Positions 53,901 to 62,872 of a DNA stretch of 64,000 bases are shown here, in pieces. Within the stretch, counting starts at the first letter, position 1. Every line of letters begins with the position of its first letter. The translations under genes and the position numbers were made by a program. The notes under the pieces were generated by a model. That model made no database searches, was not told where the DNA came from, and was given only the letters and a program-made list of their open reading frames with translations. The DNA comes from Ignelater luminosus (lineage: Eukaryota > Arthropoda > Insecta > Coleoptera > Elateridae), in the NCBI GenBank assembly GCA_011009095.1, contig VTPC01002291.1, forward strand, positions 1-64,000, in the 5' to 3' direction.

Positions 53901-56900
53901 CCAAAATACCATCCAGCTGAAAGACCTAAACAGCAAAGACCTGAAGATAATCTGCGCCCAGAAGGAGATTTTGAGCGTCCCACTCCAACTCCTCTTGGTC
54001 CTGCTGAGCGTCGCACACCGATTAAGCATGACGATAATTTACGCCCAGAAGGTGACTTTGAACGTCCAGATAAACCAGGCTATAGGCCTGCAGAAAGACC
54101 CAAGCAAATGCGTCCTGAAGATAACCTTCGGCCTGAAGGAGACTTTGAACGTCCAGATAAACCAGGCTATAGACCCGCAGAAAGACCTAAACAAGTGCGT
54201 CCTGAAGATAACCTTCGCCCTGAAGGAGACTTTGAACGTCCAGAGAAACCTAAATATCAGCCTGCTGATAGACCTAAACAGAGAAGACCAGAGGACAATT
54301 TACGTCCTGAAGGTGATTTTGAGAGACCGACACCAACGCCTCTTGGTCCTGCTGAGCGTCGTACGCCTATCAAACGTGACGATAATCTACGTCCGGAAGG
54401 CGATTTCGAACGTCCAGAAAAACCTAAGTATCATCCTGGTGAACGACCTAAACAAGTTCGTCCTGAAGACAATCTTCGACCGGAAGGAGACTTTGAACGC
54501 CCCGAAAAACCAGGTTATAAACCTGCCGAGAGACCAAAACAGGTTCGACCTGAAGATAATCTCAGACCTGAAGGAGATTTCGACAGACCTGACAAACCTA
54601 AATACCAACCAGGTGAAAGACCTAAACAGAAAAAACCTGAAGATAATCTACGACCAGAAGGAGATTTTGAACGACCTACTCCTACACCACTTGGCCCTGC
54701 TGAACGTCGTACTCCTATTAAACATGACGATAACTTACGTCCAGAAGGAGACTTTGAACGACCTCATAAACAAGAATATAAACCGACAGAAAGACCCAAA
54801 CAAGTTAGACCTGAAGATAATCTCAGACCAGAAGGAGATTTCGAAAGACCTGACAAACCTAAATACCAACCAGGTGACAGACCTAAACAGAGAAAACCCG
54901 AAGATAACCTACGACCAGAAGGAGATTTCGAAAGACCTACTCCTACACCGCTTGGTCCGGCAGAGCGTCGTACACCTATCAAACATGACGACAATCTACG
55001 TCCAGAAGGCGATTTTGAGCGTCCTGAAAGGCCTGGTTATAAACCAGCAGAAAGACCTAAGCAAGTCAAACCTGAAGACAATCTTAAACCTGAAGGTGAC
55101 TTCGAGAGACCAGAAAAGCCTAAGTATCAACCTGGCGAACGACCTAAGCAAAGGAAACCAGAAGATAATCTACGACCTGAAGGAGATTTCGAAAGACCTA
55201 CTCCTACTCCACTCGGTCCTGCTGAGCGCCGTACACCTATCAAACACGACGATAATCTCAGACCAGAAGGTGACTTTGAACGCCCAGAAAAACCAGGTTA
55301 TAGACCAGCAGAAAGACCCAAGCAAGTTCGTCCTGAAGATAATCTTCGTCCTGAAGGAGACTTTGAGCGCCCGGAGAAGCCTAAGTATCAAACTACTGAA
55401 AGACCAAAACAGAGAAAGCCCGAAGACAATCTCCGACCAGAAGGTGACTTTGAAAGACCTAGTCCAACTTCGCTTGGCCCGGCCGAACGCAGAACACCAA
55501 TCAAGCACGACGACAATCTCCGCCCAGAAGGTGACTTTGAAAGACCTGAGAAACCCAAGTATCAACCTGTCGAGAGACCTAAACAGAAGAAACCAGAAGA
55601 TAATCTCCGCCCTGAAGGAGACTTCGAACGGCCCGTACCTACCCCACTTGGACCTGCAGAAAAACGCACTCCTATTAAACACGATGATAATTTGAGACCA
55701 GAGGGTGATTTCGAACGTCCGGAGAAACCCGGATATAAACCAGCAGAAAGACCTAAACAGGTTCGACCCGAAGATAATCTCAAACCTGAAGGAGATTTCG
55801 ACAGACCTGATAAGCCCAAATACCAACCGGGTGAAAGACCCAAACAAAGAAAACCGGAAGATAATCTACGTCCAGAAGGCGACTTTGAGAGACCAAGTCC
55901 CACTCCACTTGGTCCTGCTGAACGGCGTACTCCCATTAAGCACGATGATAATTTACGTCCAGAAGGTGATTTTGAACGTCCAGATAAACCTAGATATCAA
56001 CCTGCAGAACGACCCAAGCAAGTGAAACCAGAAGATAATCTGAGACCTGAAGGCGATTTTGAACGTCCTGATAAACCAGGATTCAGTCCTGGGGAACGGC
56101 CTAAACAAAAGAGGCCCGAAGATAATTTACGTCCAGAGGGTGATTTCGAAAGGCCTACACCAACTAAATTGGGACCAGCTGAGCGTAGAACTCCCATTAA
56201 GCATGATGATAATTTACGACCAGAAGGCGACTTTGAACGTCCAGAGAAACCGCAGTATAAACCAGCAGAGAGACCTAAGCAAATACGTCGCGAAGATAAT
56301 TTACACACCGAAGGAGAGTTCAATGAATACAGAAAACGAGATGAATTTGTTACTAGGAGGATTGATAAGACTGAGATTATTAGACACGAAGATAATTTGA
56401 AACTTGAAGGCACCTTTGAAAGACCAACTCCTACAAAACTTGGTCCTGCAGAAAAGCGAACACCTATAAAACACGATGATAATTTACGTCCAGAGGGAGA
56501 ATTTGAAGGAAGACCAAAAGATGATTATAAAGTTGTTCGTGGTGAGCGGGTTGATGTTATTAGGCGAGAAGATAATTTGAAAGTAGAAGGTGAATGGGAT
56601 ATTCGTCGTAGAGATGATTACGTAACAAAGGTAGTAGATAAAGTTCAAGTTGTGAGACACGAAGATAATCTACGTGTTGAAGGCGAGTTTACTGATGTAC
56701 GTTCTAGAGATGATTATCGTGTTGTTAAAGGAGAACGCTACGAACCAATAAAACCAAAAGATAATCTTAAACCAGAGGGCGAATTTATCGATAAGAGAAC
56801 TAGTGATGAATATCGTGTCGTTAAGGGAGATCGGGCCCAAGTTATTATAAGACAAGATAATTTGAGAGTAGAAGGTGAATTTAACGAATATAGAAAACGA

Positions 56901-58943
56901 GACGAATATACAACAAAACGGGTTGAAAAAACTGAAGTTATCAAACATACTGATAATTTAAGACTTGAAGGAGATTTTGAAAGGCCAACACCTACAAAAC
57001 TTGGACCAGCTGAGCGTCGAACTCCAATTAAACATGACGACAATTTGCATCCCGAGGGTGATTTCGAACGTCCAGAGAAACCCGGATATAAGCCAGCAGA
57101 AAGGCCTACACCTAAAAAACCTCAAGATAATTTGAGACCGGAAGGTGATTTTGAAAGACCAACCCCATCTAAGATTGGACCTGGAGAGCGCAGATCTCCA
57201 ATAAGACATCCAGACAATCTCCATCCAGAAGGTGATTTCGATCGTCCACAAAAACCTGGATATCATCCTGCTGAACGCCCTACACCCAAGAAGCCACAAG
57301 ATAATCTGAAGACTGAAGGCGATTTTGAAAGGCCAACTCCATCTAAGATTGGACCCGGTGAGCGTAGATCTCCAATAAGACATCCAGATAATCTTCATCC
57401 AGAAGGAGACTTCGAACGCCCAATAAAGACAGGTTATCATCCAGCAGAACGTACTACTCCAAAGAAACCACAAGATAACTTGAAACCAGAAGGAACCTTT
57501 GAAAGACCAACACCAACACGAGTGGGTCCTGGTGAACGCGCAGAAATTGTGCGACATCCCGATAATCTCAAACCAGAAGGTGATTTCATTGGTACACCTA
57601 AAAGTAAAGAAGATTTCAAACCAACTAGAGGTGAACGTGCTCCTGTTAGAAGACCACAAGATAATCTTAAGATTACTGAATTCCAAGACACTACAGTTCA
57701 GAAATCTCAATATATGACGACAACTAAAGAGACATTTGATAAAACACCCAAGAAGGAAAGTCCAGTTACACCAGCTGGTCGAACTACTATTAACAGACGC
57801 AGACATATGGAATCCAGTATAACTCTAGGTGAAGATACAACAGTGATGAAAACAACCAATCAAACTAACTACAATACTTACACTAGACGTACAGATCGTC
57901 GCCAAATCGTGGGTGATACTCAAGAAGTACAGACAGGTGGAGCTAAGTCAACTACTACAACTAGCGATACAAAAACATTAGCTGATGGAACAATCGTAAC
58001 AACAAGTAAACACACCACAAGAACAACTAGTGGTGTCCAAAGAAGTAAACAGATTGGAGAGGTCATTCAAAGTACAGATGTTAGAAAAGAAATTACCCAA
58101 GTGGATGGTCCAAAACCAATCGAAGGTCCAAAACCAACAGAAGGTCCTGAACCAACAACAACTACCGTTACTCGTAGAGAAGTTGTTACTGGAGGAAATC
58201 AAATTCATAAATCTTCCTCTCAAACTCATGTTCAAGAAAGTCATCAAAGAATTGTCAATAACCAACACACACAGCAAAATAATATCATACATTCGTCAAG
58301 CCACCAAAATATATCGTCCGGTACTAATGTGACGAAGACTGAAAGTCACCATCGTAGAAATATAATGCAAACGGAAGCTGATATCACCAATCAAGTTCTA
58401 CATCGTAAAGGGGTGCACACTTCAACCGAAGCCTTGCATGCCACTAGTTCAGCGGCTTTAGCTCAAAGAAAATCAATAAGTAATCTTCACGAGCAAGGGC
58501 ATTATTCAACTCAAAGCAGTGATAGACGTAGTTTGAGTGCCATACATCGTTCTACCGTTCAACAACAAGACGGTCACACACATCGTCGCGGTCAAGAATG
58601 GTCTTCAGCCACATACACTTATGAACGTCCACAGAAGATTGTCCGTCAAGACAATTTATCAGTAGGTGGCCATTTCTATGGGCAATCAGAAGCTCATTCT
58701 TATGGTAGTTTTACTAAACAACAAAATATACAGAGGGTAGAAAGAGTCTCACGTAGATCTAACATTTCTAATATTCACTTAGGAGAAACAAATACTAGCG
58801 TTGTAACTTCATATAAGAATGAATATGGACCAAGACGTACTGGGCCATGTCCTGCAACACTTGTCGATTCACCTAAAGGGCCATTCAAGCATACTAGGGA
58901 CACTAAATCGCATAAATTTTATATGCCTGTTGTTTCTAATTAA
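18999..58943 (+). CDS. Giant SAXO/FAM154-like (MAP6-related) modular repeat protein, four coding exons
   Basis: The spliced product is join(18999-23886, 23945-24090, 50616-51656, 51715-58943), about 4430 residues. All splice sites are GT-AG and phases match (0, 2, 1). Joining exons 2 and 3 gives CICEMCTCGRHHCPHNP, very close to the N-terminal CICELCSCGRHHCPH of human SAXO1 as I recall it. About 78 modules with the core DNL..EG.F follow. The usual family module is a short Mn motif that binds and stabilises microtubules, and members act in cilia, sperm tails and centrioles, or (MAP6) in neurons. Microtubule or axoneme binding here is inferred from that kinship. Odd points are the size (SAXO1 is under 500 residues), an unrelated-looking 1630-residue N-terminal exon, a mis-sized gap (22649-22768) and an extra A at 51340-51346. 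A titin-like or mucin-like automatic label would come only from composition. Confidence 0.8.
21721..21955 (+). repeat. Coding tandem repeat, 60 bp unit, four copies
   Basis: Within exon 1, a 20-codon unit (EGQQPRGP then PDDYPGGRRP) is repeated four times with few changes. Recent duplication is likely because the nucleotide copies are nearly identical. Confidence 0.85.
22649..22768. other. Assembly gap inside exon 1
   Basis: 120 N lie within the GPQD repeat tract. The frame before the gap and the frame after it differ, so the placeholder length is wrong. A true length of 2 modulo 3 would restore one open frame. Confidence 0.95.
22769..23690 (+). repeat. Gly-Pro-Arg/Gln-Asp coding repeats
   Basis: Near-identical 66 bp units (RPKGPQDDQKYGPRGPQDTD plus SR) begin right after the gap. 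Shorter GPTDDRRGPKGPQDEP units follow at 23240-23540. The open minus-strand frames over this part are artefacts of the repeat composition. Confidence 0.85.
23887..23944 (+). other. Intron 1 (58 bp)
   Basis: gtaagt at 23887 and tttttttcctacag ending 23944, phase 0. It is the same length as the third intron. Confidence 0.85.
23945..24090 (+). CDS. Exon 2 of the giant gene: ends in the SAXO-type cysteine motif
   Basis: 146 nt encode NEVTNITNVNKVVDNK, a charged linker, and the end KKEQCICEMCTCG. The four cysteines (C.C..C.C) are the first half of the conserved SAXO N-terminal motif. The second half (RHHC) is in the next exon, 26.5 kb away. The last Gly codon is split (gg/t, phase 2), and the donor gtgagt begins at 24091. 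In SAXO1 this motif lies at the very N-terminus, so everything before it here is an N-terminal addition. Confidence 0.85.
26869..26899. repeat. (AT)n microsatellite
   Basis: 31 bases of uninterrupted alternating AT. Confidence 0.95.
27230..27660 (-). repeat. Inverted copies of the 260 bp satellite-like monomer
   Basis: Reverse-complement landmarks of the 13498-14225 array are present: 'ctgttggttatttagtgtct', 'gagtgtttaaagt', 'ccagcgtttttctc' and 'atagcgtagtgccaca'. About one and a half units. Confidence 0.65.
28380..28570. repeat. Short GC-rich element-like segment
   Basis: Contains 'cctcaccaccatggggtggt', a near-perfect small palindrome, and ends 'gttaaatggaacacccggta', similar to 'ggatgttccatttaac' at about 14953 in inverted orientation. 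It is probably a MITE fragment. The 63-68 codon frames across it have no domain. Confidence 0.4.
28820..29200 (-). repeat. Further inverted copies of the 260 bp monomer
   Basis: 'ctggttatttagtgcctgcg' (28877) and 'ctggttatttagtgcctacg' (29122) mark two units about 245 bp apart, with 'ttccagtgttttcccc' and related blocks following each. Confidence 0.65.
29437..30160. mobile_element. Non-autonomous element of the 'acagggtgtcaa' family, with internal foldback
   Basis: Starts 'tacagagtgtcaagaaaata'. It contains 'caagatacagggtgtcaaaa' at about 29805 facing 'ttttgacaccctgtatctcg' at about 29843, so it folds back on itself. It ends with 'ctcggaaacggtgcatttta'. Related copies occur at 34300-34765, 42768-44040, 60742-60960 and weakly at 63630-63750. 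No transposase. Confidence 0.6.
32909..34097. mobile_element. TA-flanked foldback element with about 260 bp inverted repeats and an assembly gap
   Basis: The left end CAGGGTGTTTGGTTCACCGC (32909) pairs with a right end finishing ...TTTGATTCACCGC inverse / CACCCTG (34097), and TA lies outside each end. The arms match from both ends inward to about 33165 and 33850, including 'ccaaatcatgtcttccacca' against 'ggtggtagaagacatgattt'. The centre is hidden by 448 N (33171-33618). TA duplication and CAGGG ends suggest a Tc1/mariner-type MITE or a larger element. Confidence 0.75.
33171..33618. other. Assembly gap inside the foldback element
   Basis: 448 N. Inverted repeats on both sides probably caused the assembly break. 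The apparent open frames across the N run are meaningless. Confidence 0.95.
34300..34765 (-). mobile_element. Second copy of the 'acagggtgtcaa' family
   Basis: Ends 'tttttctaacaccccgtata', the inverse of the family start at 29437 and 42768. It contains 'cttcgagatacagggtgtga' (34330) and an inverted counterpart near 34375 (actctgtcttgaaaacggtg). Confidence 0.55.
34810..35202. mobile_element. Complete foldback MITE, about 390 bp
   Basis: Terminal inverted repeats: ccaatgtataatttaggtca at 34810 against tgacataagttatacattgg ending 35202. The inner arm 'agccattttggttatcctca' pairs with 'gagaataaccaagatggcca'. The palindromic core is 'gtttcgtcgatttaaatcac' with 'caatttaaatcgatgaaacc'. It is the intact relative of the split copy at 5826-5935 plus 11260-11640. 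Confidence 0.75.
36780..37470 (-). repeat. Two inverted copies of the dispersed segment seen at 13370 and 14283
   Basis: 'aagacaactgaaaccgacat' (36831) and 'aagacaactgagactgacat' (37372) are reverse complements of the 13.4 and 14.3 kb segments. After the second copy, 37420-37470 continues as the inverse of 14215-14270 (ctaggtaagccttgatctaa). Confidence 0.55.
37680..38980. repeat. Two similar segments of unknown origin
   Basis: 37690-37800 (caatatcaacacaatgtcgc, then ttttgtagattttc-like text) and 38745-38820 (caagatgtgagcacagtgtc, then ttattttgtagact) resemble each other and read similarly on the minus strand (KIYRMKPCDIVL against KIKSCDTVL). They may be decayed copies of one element. I do not recognise the family. 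Confidence 0.35.
42768..44040. mobile_element. Element of the 'acagggtgtcaa' family with terminal inverted similarity
   Basis: Starts 'tacagggtgtcagaaaacta' with 'caagatacagggtgtcaagg' following. The opposite end contains 'actttgacgccctgtatctc' (43962). 43170-43215 matches 29640-29690 (aaaattgaatttttcaagac). No transposase frame; small ORFs inside show no domain. Confidence 0.55.
44041..45080. other. Intron segment without recognised feature
   Basis: No gene or clear repeat is seen apart from a short CCACCACCGCCGCCGCC run near 44803-44819. Confidence 0.4.
45080..45430 (+). promoter_or_regulatory. CpG-rich, promoter-like patch within intron 2
   Basis: In very AT-rich DNA this patch has many CpG (gccggggcgtcgtgttcgcg at 45094, then cggccggcgtcgcgag). 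It also has a TATA-like tatataat at 45236-45243 and a possible splice donor, gcgcgcgc/gtaaga, at 45413. This is what an alternative promoter with a non-coding first exon spliced to exon 3 (50616) could look like. Exon 3 offers no early in-frame ATG, which weakens that reading. A nested or antisense transcript is the alternative. Confidence 0.3.
47060..47930 (+). repeat. Tandem repeat, period about 143 bp, about six units
   Basis: The anchor 'attttgagctaccatgtttt' recurs near 47091, 47228, 47371, 47517, 47662 and 47807, followed each time by 'tttctttagaaacttctta', 'tattctcaattatgatttta' and 'gttcgt.agaatcaa'. A 10 N gap (47394-47403) falls in the third unit. Confidence 0.85.
47394..47403. other. 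Small assembly gap in the tandem array
   Basis: Ten N within a repeat unit. Units on both sides are in register, so little sequence is likely to be missing unless whole units were collapsed. Confidence 0.95.
47931..49140 (+). repeat. Tandem repeat, period 129-147 bp, about nine units
   Basis: The anchor 'ccattttgagcagc' recurs near 47943, 48088, 48231, 48374, 48503, 48633, 48774, 48919 and 49053, followed by 'gtgattttcaaaacttcttt', 'aaactctaattt' and 'gttcattggaatgaaagaat'. It abuts the previous array and shares its 'ttttgagc' anchor and approximate length, so the two are probably diverged relatives. Confidence 0.85.
50616..51656 (+). CDS. Exon 3 of the giant gene: RHHC motif and tryptophan-type modules
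   Basis: Begins with the completing T of a Gly codon, then RHHCPHNPEQYNDHLHPEGPF. Nine modules of exactly 29 codons start at 50743. The first eight carry Trp near position 17 (EEW or QKW) and most of these then read PGERAPVKKP; the ninth has Tyr. Two longer variants follow, DNLRPEGDFTSTTT and DNITVSGEFIG. At 51340-51346 a run of seven A has one base too many. Removing one base restores the module spacing and the phase-1 donor (ttattg/gtaaga at 51656/51657). I treat it as an assembly or sequencing error, although a real frameshift allele would end the protein at about residue 1920. Confidence 0.85.
51340..51346 (+). other. Single-base frameshift in a homopolymer
   Basis: Seven A where GTC AAA AAA CCC (six A, V-K-K-P) is expected from the other modules. 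Confidence 0.8.
51657..51714 (+). other. Intron 3 (58 bp)
   Basis: gtaaga at 51657, tgtcatttgttctag ending 51714, phase 1. The split codon g/at encodes Asp in FIGDETTTRKTF. Confidence 0.85.
51715..58943 (+). CDS. Exon 4 of the giant gene: long module array and C-terminal block
   Basis: Encodes about 2409 residues to TAA at 58943. Two irregular modules (to about 52205) are followed by 47 consecutive modules of exactly 29 codons, 52206-56294. From 56295 to 57680 come 16 modules of 29-34 residues, several of an older-looking type with RDDY or KDDY followed by GER (for example EGRPKDDYKVVRGER). Then comes a Thr/Ser/Gln-rich stretch (57680-58600) with no modules, one last module (DNLSVGGHFYG) and the end: TSYKNEYGPRRTGPCPATL, then KGPFKHTRDTKSHKFYMPV. 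That end resembles a compact conserved C-terminal motif and not low-complexity sequence. Codons vary freely between modules while residues are kept, which points to purifying selection. Confidence 0.9.
52206..56294 (+). repeat. Coding array of 47 x 87 bp modules, partly as 261 bp higher-order units
   Basis: 4089 bp = 47 x 87 with no indel. The module consensus has D1 N2 L3, P5 E6 G7 D8 F9, E10 R11 P12, usually Y17 and P19, E21 R22. Modules 1-16 alternate Tyr types. From module 17 on, a third type with LGPAERRTPIK in place of the Tyr segment appears at nearly every third position, giving Tyr(KPGY)-Tyr(KPKY)-LGP triplets. Confidence 0.95.
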
Positions 58944-59440
58944 GTTTGCCATTAATTTACCATTCCAACTGGTCGAAGAGTCTAAAATCTTCCTCGATCT
59001 ATTATAATATAGTTTTTATTATTATATAGTTTTAGATCGTGATCGTTGTGATGAATTTTTTGTTATATTTAAAAATATTGATTGTAGGTATAAGGAAATT
59101 TTTTATATTCTTCGACCTAAACTTTTATAATTTTAAAATATTTGCATATTATTGTTACTATTATATTAGACTGTTTGCTAACATTTTCTAACATTGTGAT
59201 AATTATCTTTTTTTTTAATTTAATCCGTTTGTACTATTTTAATAATGAAGGTAAAGGTTTTCTCTATTATAACATTTTATAAATAATTAAGTGCAACAAA
59301 AGCAATAAAAGCAGGTAGTTTGGGATTGTCGCTTATTCAAGAAAAAAAAAAAGAATTTAAACAAGATTTCTGTTATTATATGCTCGAAAGCTTTATTTTT
59401 TTTGCTTTGTAAAAGTGTAAAACACAAAATAAAATTATAT
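58944..59440 (+). terminator. 3' UTR and poly(A) signals of the giant gene
   Basis: AT-rich sequence after the stop codon. AATAAA occurs at 59304-59309 and 59428-59433, the latter followed by T-rich sequence. Either could direct cleavage; transcript ends are not visible from sequence. Confidence 0.55.
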
Positions 59441-61100
59441 TTTATTATTTTATTTTTATTTATTTACAATTTATCCTTTTTTTATACTAATTGTTGGTTC
59501 AATCGTCTTTTTATTATTTGCTTCAATTTCTGTTCACGCAATCAAGTGAACAGGTAGATTGAAGAACTGCTGAACAGTTCGACAACGTTGTATACCAACA
59601 AATAAGAAGCAAGAACTTATTTGTAAACGGTGTTCAAATAATTGTAAATAAGGATAAATAAAATACTATTTTATATTTTTTGAATTTTATTCCATACCTT
59701 TAGACTTTCGTATTGCACCCTGAGGTATTAATAGCATGGTATCATAACTTATAAATTTCAATAAAAAAATAATTAAATAGACGAGATTTTGTTTGGAATG
59801 ATGGAGTTAAGAAGGACGCTAAAATGGTAAGTCAAACGCATATCTCGATAGTTTATGTATCCTTATCCCAAGAGTTCAAAATCTGAAATAGTGTCTGGAT
59901 TCTGCAGATGGACAGATGATTCTAACAAAATTGAGGTCAGTAGCATTGATTTAGAAGCAAGTGCCCCCTTCTTTAAGTAAGAAAACTATGCCACTGCCTT
60001 TCGATCACAATTTGTATAAAAATTTGATTCAGCATCCAATTTCTGAGAATAAGTTATTCTAGTAATGTTTCTCTTTTTCTTTTCGTTTTCTAGTAAATCA
60101 CACAAACCAATAAAAGACAAAAATCCCATTGCTGAGTATTTAAATCTGGAAATTGGAATTAATAGCTTTACAAAAATATTCAAAATGACTACCACCTTGG
60201 TTTCTGCAGATGTCAATCCGATTTAAAACATTAAAATGCAGTAATCCCAACATCTTTTTTTTAATTGGTTAAACTAATATGTTGCATAGATCATATAACA
60301 ATCTTTACATGTGATTTACCAGAAAATCAAAAAAAGAGAAAAATCACCAGAATAACTTTTTTTCAGAAATTCCAAATCAAGCTTTTATATCAATTATGCT
60401 CCTTTTACTTAAAAAAAGAGTACACTGGTCCCTATTATATCGACGTCACTGAGATGGAATCTCAAATATTACTTTTTCATACAGTCTAGGCTTCTAGCAT
60501 AGAATATATTTATGTAGCAAATCTTATTCAAATCAGACAAAGCGCTTTCAAACTATTTGAAAAATCAGAATTCTTTAACAAACTTTGAGGACCACTCACG
60601 GACAAACGAAGCAATTTGGTATATAAGTCAGTTCGGTCCAATCAACTTACATAGATCCCAAGAATGTGTCTACATGCATACCTTTTTGGGATGCCCTTTA
60701 TAGGATGCAAGATTAATAAGGTTAGCGAAACAGCTACCTTAGTTGTACAGGGTATTTTGGAAATTAGTGCAATACTTGGCAAGGGCCTTCCTCGACAAAA
60801 ATCAAACCTTTTTTACCATATAACGTTTTTTTTCTTAAGTGCACCGTTTCGGAGATACTGGATATCAAAGTTTTAGTTATAATTTTTTATTTTCTAAATA
60901 TTTCAAGAACAAAATGAGAAATGGAAATGAAATTCCCTACATGTTTTGTGTTGAGATTTGGGTTTCTTTTTTAAGGAAAAACCTTTTATAATAGAAGCAC
61001 TGCATTGTTAAATTGAAAGCTATACGTAGACTTTACGAAAAGATTATTACAAAGAGTACGAAATTAGTAAACACTATCTTACGCAGACGGTAACACAACG
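59441..61100. other. Gene-free AT-rich stretch
   Basis: No coding region is supported. Segment 60742-60960 contains 'acagggtattttggaaatta', 'ccgtttcggagatactggat' and 'atttcaagaacaaaatgaga' and is a diverged copy of the family described at 29437 and 42768. Confidence 0.5.
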
Positions 61101-61105
61101 ACAAC

Positions 61106-61384
61106 CACAGATTAAATAAAGATCAGATATTTCACTCCCTATTCCACCAATGTTCCTATTTTTTTGTCTCTGCACATTTACATTTGCAGCTCTGGGAGTT
61201 TACCACGCCTACTCTTTTACGCGCGTTTTGTGAAAAGTGCATACCACGCTGTGCTGCTTGCGCAGTACATGTCAAGATTGCAAGCTCTGGGAGTTGCTTT
61301 GAGAGAGAGAGAGAAAAGGAGAGAGAGAGCAATAGAATCCACAAATTTGTCGAAGTGAAATATCTGACTTTTATTTAACTTGTG
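61106..61384 (+). mobile_element. MITE copy A, about 279 bp, with GA tract
   Basis: Ends CACAGATTAAATAAAGATCA and, inverted, TGACTTTTATTTAACTTGTG. Internally it carries 'accacgcctactcttttacg', 'gcttgcgcagtacatgtcaa' and a gagagaga tract. Small ORFs over it are incidental. Confidence 0.8.
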
Positions 61385-62012
61385 CAACAACCATCAGTGT
61401 TACCACCTTGACATAAAAAAACTAAATATGAATCAGTGTTGCCACGAGATTACATTCCAACACTCCCCCTCATAGTCCAGTCAAAATAAGGTTTCTAGAC
61501 GGCATTCGAGACACAGAATTTCTAACTTTTGGGATGTGTTGGGGTGTGCCAGGGGATGATCGTATCAAAAGTCCTCAGTCCTACGAGGTCGGGAACACGC
61601 ATGCGCACAGCAAAATATATTTCTTGTTTTGGTTTTTCGCACATATCTCGAAAACAGCCGGTCCTAACAAAGAAGTAACTCTATACAAAATTGTAGCTGA
61701 CAAAATTGTAGCTGACTAAATTTCCTACAGGATTTATTCTATAATTTCTTTTTCTATCTGTGATAATTTTCGAGATATCCAAATCTGAGGATCGCACTTC
61801 TTTCATAAGTAGAATCTTACACCACGATTTTCGGCGAACTTTGTTTTATGACTTGAAAATCGTTGTATTAGAATAAAGCTCGAATTCAAAGAATCGAAAT
61901 GCAATACAACAGATATTAATCTGTAAACTATGCTGTTTGATATGACATAACTTGTCAAATAGTTCAATTGTTTAACAACCTTTTTAGAGTCAAAAAGACG
62001 AACCTATACTAG

Positions 62013-62280
62013 CACAGATTAAATAAAAATCAGATACTTTACTTCATCAAATTTGTGGATTCTATTGTTCTCTCTCTCTCTCTCCCAAAGTAACTCCCAG
62101 AGCTTGTTATTCTGACATGTACTGCGCAATCAGCACAGCGTGGTATGCACTTTTCATAAAACGCGCGTAAAAGAGTAGGCGTGCTAATCTCCCACAGCTG
62201 CAAATGTAAATGTGCAGAGACAAAAAATGGGAACAATGGTAGAATAGGGAGTGAAATATCTGACTCTTATTTAATCTGTG
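62013..62280 (-). mobile_element. MITE copy B, inverted
   Basis: Same element as copy A in reverse orientation: CACAGATTAAATAAAAATCA at 62013, a tctctctc tract near 62070, and TTATTTAATCTGTG ending 62280. Confidence 0.8.
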
Positions 62281-62293
62281 ATACCAGTAAGGC

Positions 62294-62834
62294 CACAGAT
62301 TAAATAAGAGTTAGATATTCCACTCCCTACATCACCAATGTTCCCATTTTTTTGTCTCTGCGCATTATAATTGGCAGCTCTGAGAGTTAACCACGCCTAC
62401 TCTTTTAAGCGCGTTTTATGAATTAAGTGGCGAGCATTTTAAAAGAACGTCTCAAGTTGTCGGTAGAGTAGTTTCCAAATCTCGCAGAAGACAAATTTTA
62501 GCTTGACGACCTACAGTTTAAGCAAGTTGTTTGTCTTGCGTTTGTTAGCGGTCCAAAGTATTTGTCATTCATTGATGCTATTGATAATCTTAAACAATTT
62601 TAATCTCCTTCAAAAAAAAACTGAACCTAACCTAAAATATCCGTTAACGTAAGAGCGAATGTTTTTGGAAAGCATGATTTCTACAATTTTCTTTCTCTTT
62701 CTTGTGCAGTAAGCTCCGCCTTTTGTGCATTTCGCGTGTCACGAGATTTGAAAACTACTTTACTTGCAGGTAAACGACCACGCTACGCTGCTTGCGCAGT
62801 ATATGTTAAATAGCAAGCTCTGGGAATTGCTTGA

Positions 62835-62872
<38 letters not shown>

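Noticed and set aside
52206-56294. CRISPR-like regular repeat
   Set aside because: Units are protein-coding, contiguous and without spacers, in a eukaryotic gene.
50659-58292. Long minus-strand and out-of-frame open frames across the module arrays (for example 252 codons at 50679-51437, 806 codons at 53275-55695)
   Set aside because: The 87 bp period keeps stops out of other frames. Their proteins are periodic shadows with no domain, and the forward frame is the one that conserves residues over synonymous change.
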